In this document: positions 53,740 to 55,922 of the stretch, piece by piece
How the letters are laid out: each line of letters begins with the position of its first letter
Numbering within the stretch: position 1 is the stretch's first letter
From: Caulobacter sp. SLTY
GTDB taxonomy: Bacteria; Pseudomonadota; Alphaproteobacteria; Caulobacterales; Caulobacteraceae
Reading direction: 5' to 3'
Assembly: GCF_009905535.1 (NCBI RefSeq)
Contig: NZ_JAAALA010000029.1
Location: forward strand, 1 to 55,922
Length of the DNA: 55,922 nt
Translations under genes and position numbers: made by a program
The notes under the pieces: model-generated
The model's input: the letters and a program-made list of their open reading frames with translations, nothing else
Database searches by the model: none
Told to the model about the DNA's origin: nothing

Positions 53740-54561
53740 ATGTCGAGCAGTCAATCGGCCCCGGCCCTCGGGCAGGTCGCATCCGAGCGGGCGCTTCGCT
53801 GGGCGGGCGTCGCCTGGTTCACCGTCGCGGCCATCGGCCAGGCGGCTTTCATCTATTTCATCCTGGCCTACTACGGCTCTCGCACCCTGTCGGGGCAGTA
53901 TGAGCGCTGGAACGACAAGGGGCTGATCACCGGCCATGTCGCCGGGGACGTGGCGGGCAATACGGTCTTCGCCGTCCACGTGCTGCTGGCCTCGGTGGTG
54001 ACCCTGGGCGGGCTGATGCAGCTGGTTCCGGCCCTGAGGCGTCGGTTCCCCAAGCTGCACCGATGGACCGGCCGCACCTTCCTGGTCATCGCCTGCTTCA
54101 TGGCGCTCAGTGGGATCTGGCTGGCGGTGGTGCGTGGAACCTACCTGTCGGTGATCTCGGCCGTGGCGATCCTGATCAACGCCGGGCTGATCCTGGCCTT
54201 CGCCGCCCTGGCCTGGCGCGAGGCGCTCAAGCGGCGGTTCGATAGCCATCGGCTGTGGGCCATGCGCACCTTCATGGTGGTCAGCGGGGTCTGGTTCCTG
54301 CGGGTCGGCATCATGGGCTGGATCCTGCTCAATCGCGGACCGGTTGGCATGACCAGGACCATGTCCGGTCCGGCCGACGTGGTGCTGACCTTCGGCAGCT
54401 ACCTGATCCCGCTGGCGGTGCTGGAGCTCTATTTCGCCGCCCAGAGAAGCCAGGGACCGGCGCTGAAACTGCTGGCCGCCGCCGTGCTGGCGGTCGCCAC
54501 CCTGTTCACCGCCGCCGGCGTCTTCGGGACCATCACGCTGATGTGGTTGCCGGAGCTCTGA
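53740..54561 (+). CDS. DUF2306 multi-span membrane protein
   Basis: A 273-residue membrane protein with about seven hydrophobic segments. The DUF2306 pattern is recognisable from VPALRRRFPKLHRWTGRTFLV and SHRLWAMRTFMVVSGVWFLR. Function unknown, perhaps redox or heme-related because of conserved His residues in HRW and SHRLW. ATG 53740 is preceded by GGAGG at 5 bases. It is divergent from the AraC-TetR operon and its 3' end overlaps the VOC gene by 29 bases. Confidence 0.85.
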   Translation: MSSSQSAPALGQVASERALRWAGVAWFTVAAIGQAAFIYFILAYYGSRTLSGQYERWNDKGLITGHVAGDVAGNTVFAVHVLLASVVTLGGLMQLVPALRRRFPKLHRWTGRTFLVIACFMALSGIWLAVVRGTYLSVISAVAILINAGLILAFAALAWREALKRRFDSHRLWAMRTFMVVSGVWFLRVGIMGWILLNRGPVGMTRTMSGPADVVLTFGSYLIPLAVLELYFAAQRSQGPALKLLAAAVLAVATLFTAAGVFGTITLMWLPEL

Positions 54562-55297
54562 CGATCCCCAGGCGCGTCCCGCAAAGCTCGATGGCGCCGT
54601 CGTCGACGGCCAGCCCGCGCGTCCTGGCCCGCGCCAGGATCGTGTCGGGATCGGCCGTGGCGACATCGAAGCCACGCAGCCCCTCCCCTCGCCCGTCGGA
54701 GACCGGGACGAAGCGAAGCTCTCCATCTTCCAGGGCAATGCGCCAGCCGTTCTCGTTTCGCGCCGGGAGGCCCAGGACCTGGCTCCAGCGGGCGGCCATG
54801 GCGGCCGGGTCCTCGGCCTGGAGTTCGGCCCCGACAATGGCAAGGTGGGCGTCCGCGCCGCCGCTGGAACGCCAGTCGGGCCCGCCCCATTCCCAGCGGT
54901 CCCACGGGTCCATCCAGTCGATGGACAGGATCGCCCCGCCCACATCGCGCGGGTGGAAATGGGTGGCGGCATAGCCGTCGCGGTCGATCTGCTCGACGAT
55001 CCGCGCGCCGGCGGCCGTCGCCGTGGCGCGGGCGCCGGCCAGATCGCGGGTCTGCAGGATGACCATGTAGCCGCCATCCCCGCCGCGCTTGTCGATCAGG
55101 CGCCCGGCGGTCGTGCCCGGTTGCTGCGGCGAGACCACCTCCAGAAAGGTGCGGCCGACCGCGAACACCGCGTTGCGCAGGCCGTATTTGTGGACGCCTG
55201 GATCGTCATACGGCCGATCGACGCCGAGCACGGCGGCAATGTCGGCCGAGCAGGCGGCGAGATCCGCGCCGACCAGGGCGATCTGTCGAAGACGCAT
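54533..55297 (-). CDS. VOC family (glyoxalase-like) protein
   Basis: A 254-residue vicinal-oxygen-chelate protein. The N-terminal half reads MRLRQIALVGADLAACSADIAAVLG with FLEVVSPQQPGTTAGRLIDK and HFHPRDVGGAILSIDW, the glyoxalase-like domain 3 type; the C-terminal half carries a second module (LAIVGAELQAEDPAAMAARW). VOC proteins bind divalent metal for isomerase, dioxygenase or resistance functions; substrate unknown. ATG 55297 has GGGAGGGAG just upstream. The 3' end overlaps the DUF2306 gene by 29 bases. Confidence 0.85.
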   Translation of the reverse strand: MRLRQIALVGADLAACSADIAAVLGVDRPYDDPGVHKYGLRNAVFAVGRTFLEVVSPQQPGTTAGRLIDKRGGDGGYMVILQTRDLAGARATATAAGARIVEQIDRDGYAATHFHPRDVGGAILSIDWMDPWDRWEWGGPDWRSSGGADAHLAIVGAELQAEDPAAMAARWSQVLGLPARNENGWRIALEDGELRFVPVSDGRGEGLRGFDVATADPDTILARARTRGLAVDDGAIELCGTRLGIVRAPATTSA

Positions 55298-55353
55298 GGC
55301 TCCCTCCCGAGGTTTTGGGGATGAAGCGCCGCGCGCTCGCGGCTGGCAAGCGT

Positions 55354-55922
55354 CTAGAACAGCACCTTGCGCAGGAAGAAGCCGATCGTTCGGCCCTGCG
55401 GGTCGAGGAAGTCTGACTGGTAGTTCAGCGGCGGCGCGCCGGCGCTGCTGCGGACTTCCTGGCGGGTGTCGAACAGGTTCTGGATATTGATGCCGATCCG
55501 CGTGCCCTTCAGCACCGGGGCCTTGGCCAGCCAGGTCTTGCGCTGGTCGAAGTCGATGAAGAGGCCGACGTTGACCTTGGTCTGATCGCCGAAGGTCAGG
55601 TCCGGGTTGCCGGCCACGCCATCGACCTTGCGGCCGTCCTCCCAGCGGATGGTGACGTTGCCGCCGATGCCGTCCTTGAACACCCGCGATTCCAGTTCGA
55701 CCTCCTGCTGCGACTGGGTGGCGGTCGAGCCGCTGAGGTTGTCGATCACCGGCAGGCCGGGCCGCACGATGATCTCGTCCGTGAACCGCCAGGTGTGGAA
55801 AAGCGACAGGCTGAAACGCCCCTGGCCGGGCCGGGGGCCGAAGCCCATGCCGCCGCCGCCCATACGCGGGCCGCCGCCACCGCCGGCGCGGGGGCCCGCG
55901 TATGGGCGGCGGCGGCATGGGC
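55354..55922 (-). CDS. C-terminal part of a TonB-dependent outer membrane receptor
   Basis: The visible ~170 reliable codons end a beta-barrel: FSLSLFHTWRFTDEIIVRPG, NVGLFIDFDQRKTWLA, RIGINIQNLFDTRQEVRS and the final Phe (RKVLF) typical of outer membrane proteins. The extracellular loop region has low-complexity Gly-rich sequence (MGGGGMGFGPRPGQG). The 5' part lies outside the window. The last ~20 codons, bases 55873-55922, include the exact reverse complement of 55843-55872 and therefore may be an assembly artefact. TonB-dependent receptors import siderophores, vitamins or oligosaccharides; substrate unknown. Confidence 0.8.
   Translation of the reverse strand, partial: PCRRRPYAGPRAGGGGGPRMGGGGMGFGPRPGQGRFSLSLFHTWRFTDEIIVRPGLPVIDNLSGSTATQSQQEVELESRVFKDGIGGNVTIRWEDGRKVDGVAGNPDLTFGDQTKVNVGLFIDFDQRKTWLAKAPVLKGTRIGINIQNLFDTRQEVRSSAGAPPLNYQSDFLDPQGRTIGFFLRKVLF
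55843..55922. repeat. Perfect 30-bp inverted repeat ending at the window edge
   Basis: Bases 55843-55872 and 55893-55922 are exact reverse complements (30 of 30), separated by 20 bases. The right arm is the final 30 bases of the window. The pattern is that of a fold-back at a sequence end, and it disrupts the Gly-rich reading of the TonB-dependent receptor frame. A genuine hairpin is possible but less likely. Confidence 0.8.

Overview
The window is a GC-rich, densely coded chromosomal stretch of an alphaproteobacterium, almost certainly a member of the Caulobacteraceae (Caulobacter or Phenylobacterium-like). The strongest placement evidence is the block valS - popZ - tolC-type outer membrane protein - pcm-like gene at 42.3-48.0 kb, because PopZ, the polar organizing protein, is recognisable from both its conserved N-terminal helix and its C-terminal oligomerization helices. 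Two GANTC (CcrM) sites upstream of popZ, an alphaproteobacterial SOS box and abundant GTG starts agree with this. I see no phage, plasmid, transposase, CRISPR array or rRNA. One tRNA gene (Cys, anticodon GCA) is present. The mobile-DNA signal consists of small palindromic, MITE-like repeats.

Layout. 0-3.6 kb: truncated enoyl-CoA hydratase coupled to a MarR regulator, divergent from a family-10 pectate lyase, then an MBL-fold hydrolase. 3.7-8.0 kb: a secreted five-repeat cysteine protein, small membrane proteins, a DUF885 metallopeptidase-like protein and a DUF1127-like microprotein. 8.0-12.4 kb: an AttEFGH-type operon (ABC ATPase, fused double-FtsX permease, CrtC/AttH-like lipocalin) whose AttH gene carries an in-frame palindromic repeat. 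12.5-17.3 kb: pirin, a family-1 pectate lyase, and a divergent hydratase plus hexuronate-type MFS transporter. A palindrome shared by both pectate lyase promoters suggests a pectin/galacturonate regulon. 17.3-19.9 kb: UdgX-DUF4130 fusion and DNA-repair radical SAM protein, preceded by a perfect GTTC-N7-GTTC LexA box. 20-24.7 kb: transglutaminase, secreted hypothetical, DHA2 exporter coupled to an orphan ABC ATPase. 24.7-30.4 kb: leucine-type dehydrogenase, lipoprotein hydrolase coupled to a uracil-DNA glycosylase homologue, GST, a VapBC module coupled to a DUF3253 gene, DUF1444 protein, thioesterase. 30.5-39.7 kb: LLM oxidoreductase, GST, nucleoside transporter, S9 peptidase, amidase, DUF1801, acyl-CoA ligase. 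39.8-42.3 kb: LysR divergent from an AhpD-like/YHS/DoxX-like operon. 42.3-48.2 kb: valS, popZ, tolC-like, pcm-like, tRNA-Cys. 48.2-55.9 kb: esterase, DUF1254/DUF1214 pair, Tat-type MmgE/PrpD protein, an AraC-TetR regulator pair, DUF2306 membrane protein, VOC protein and the C-terminus of a TonB-dependent receptor.

Genes are tightly packed. ATGA start/stop overlaps couple at least eight pairs, and three convergent pairs share a single CTAG as both stop codons. The clearest candidate for an under-described system is the SOS-controlled radical SAM/UdgX operon. The last 30 bases of the window are the exact reverse complement of bases 55843-55872, which looks like a fold-back at a contig end, so the extreme right edge should be treated with suspicion.
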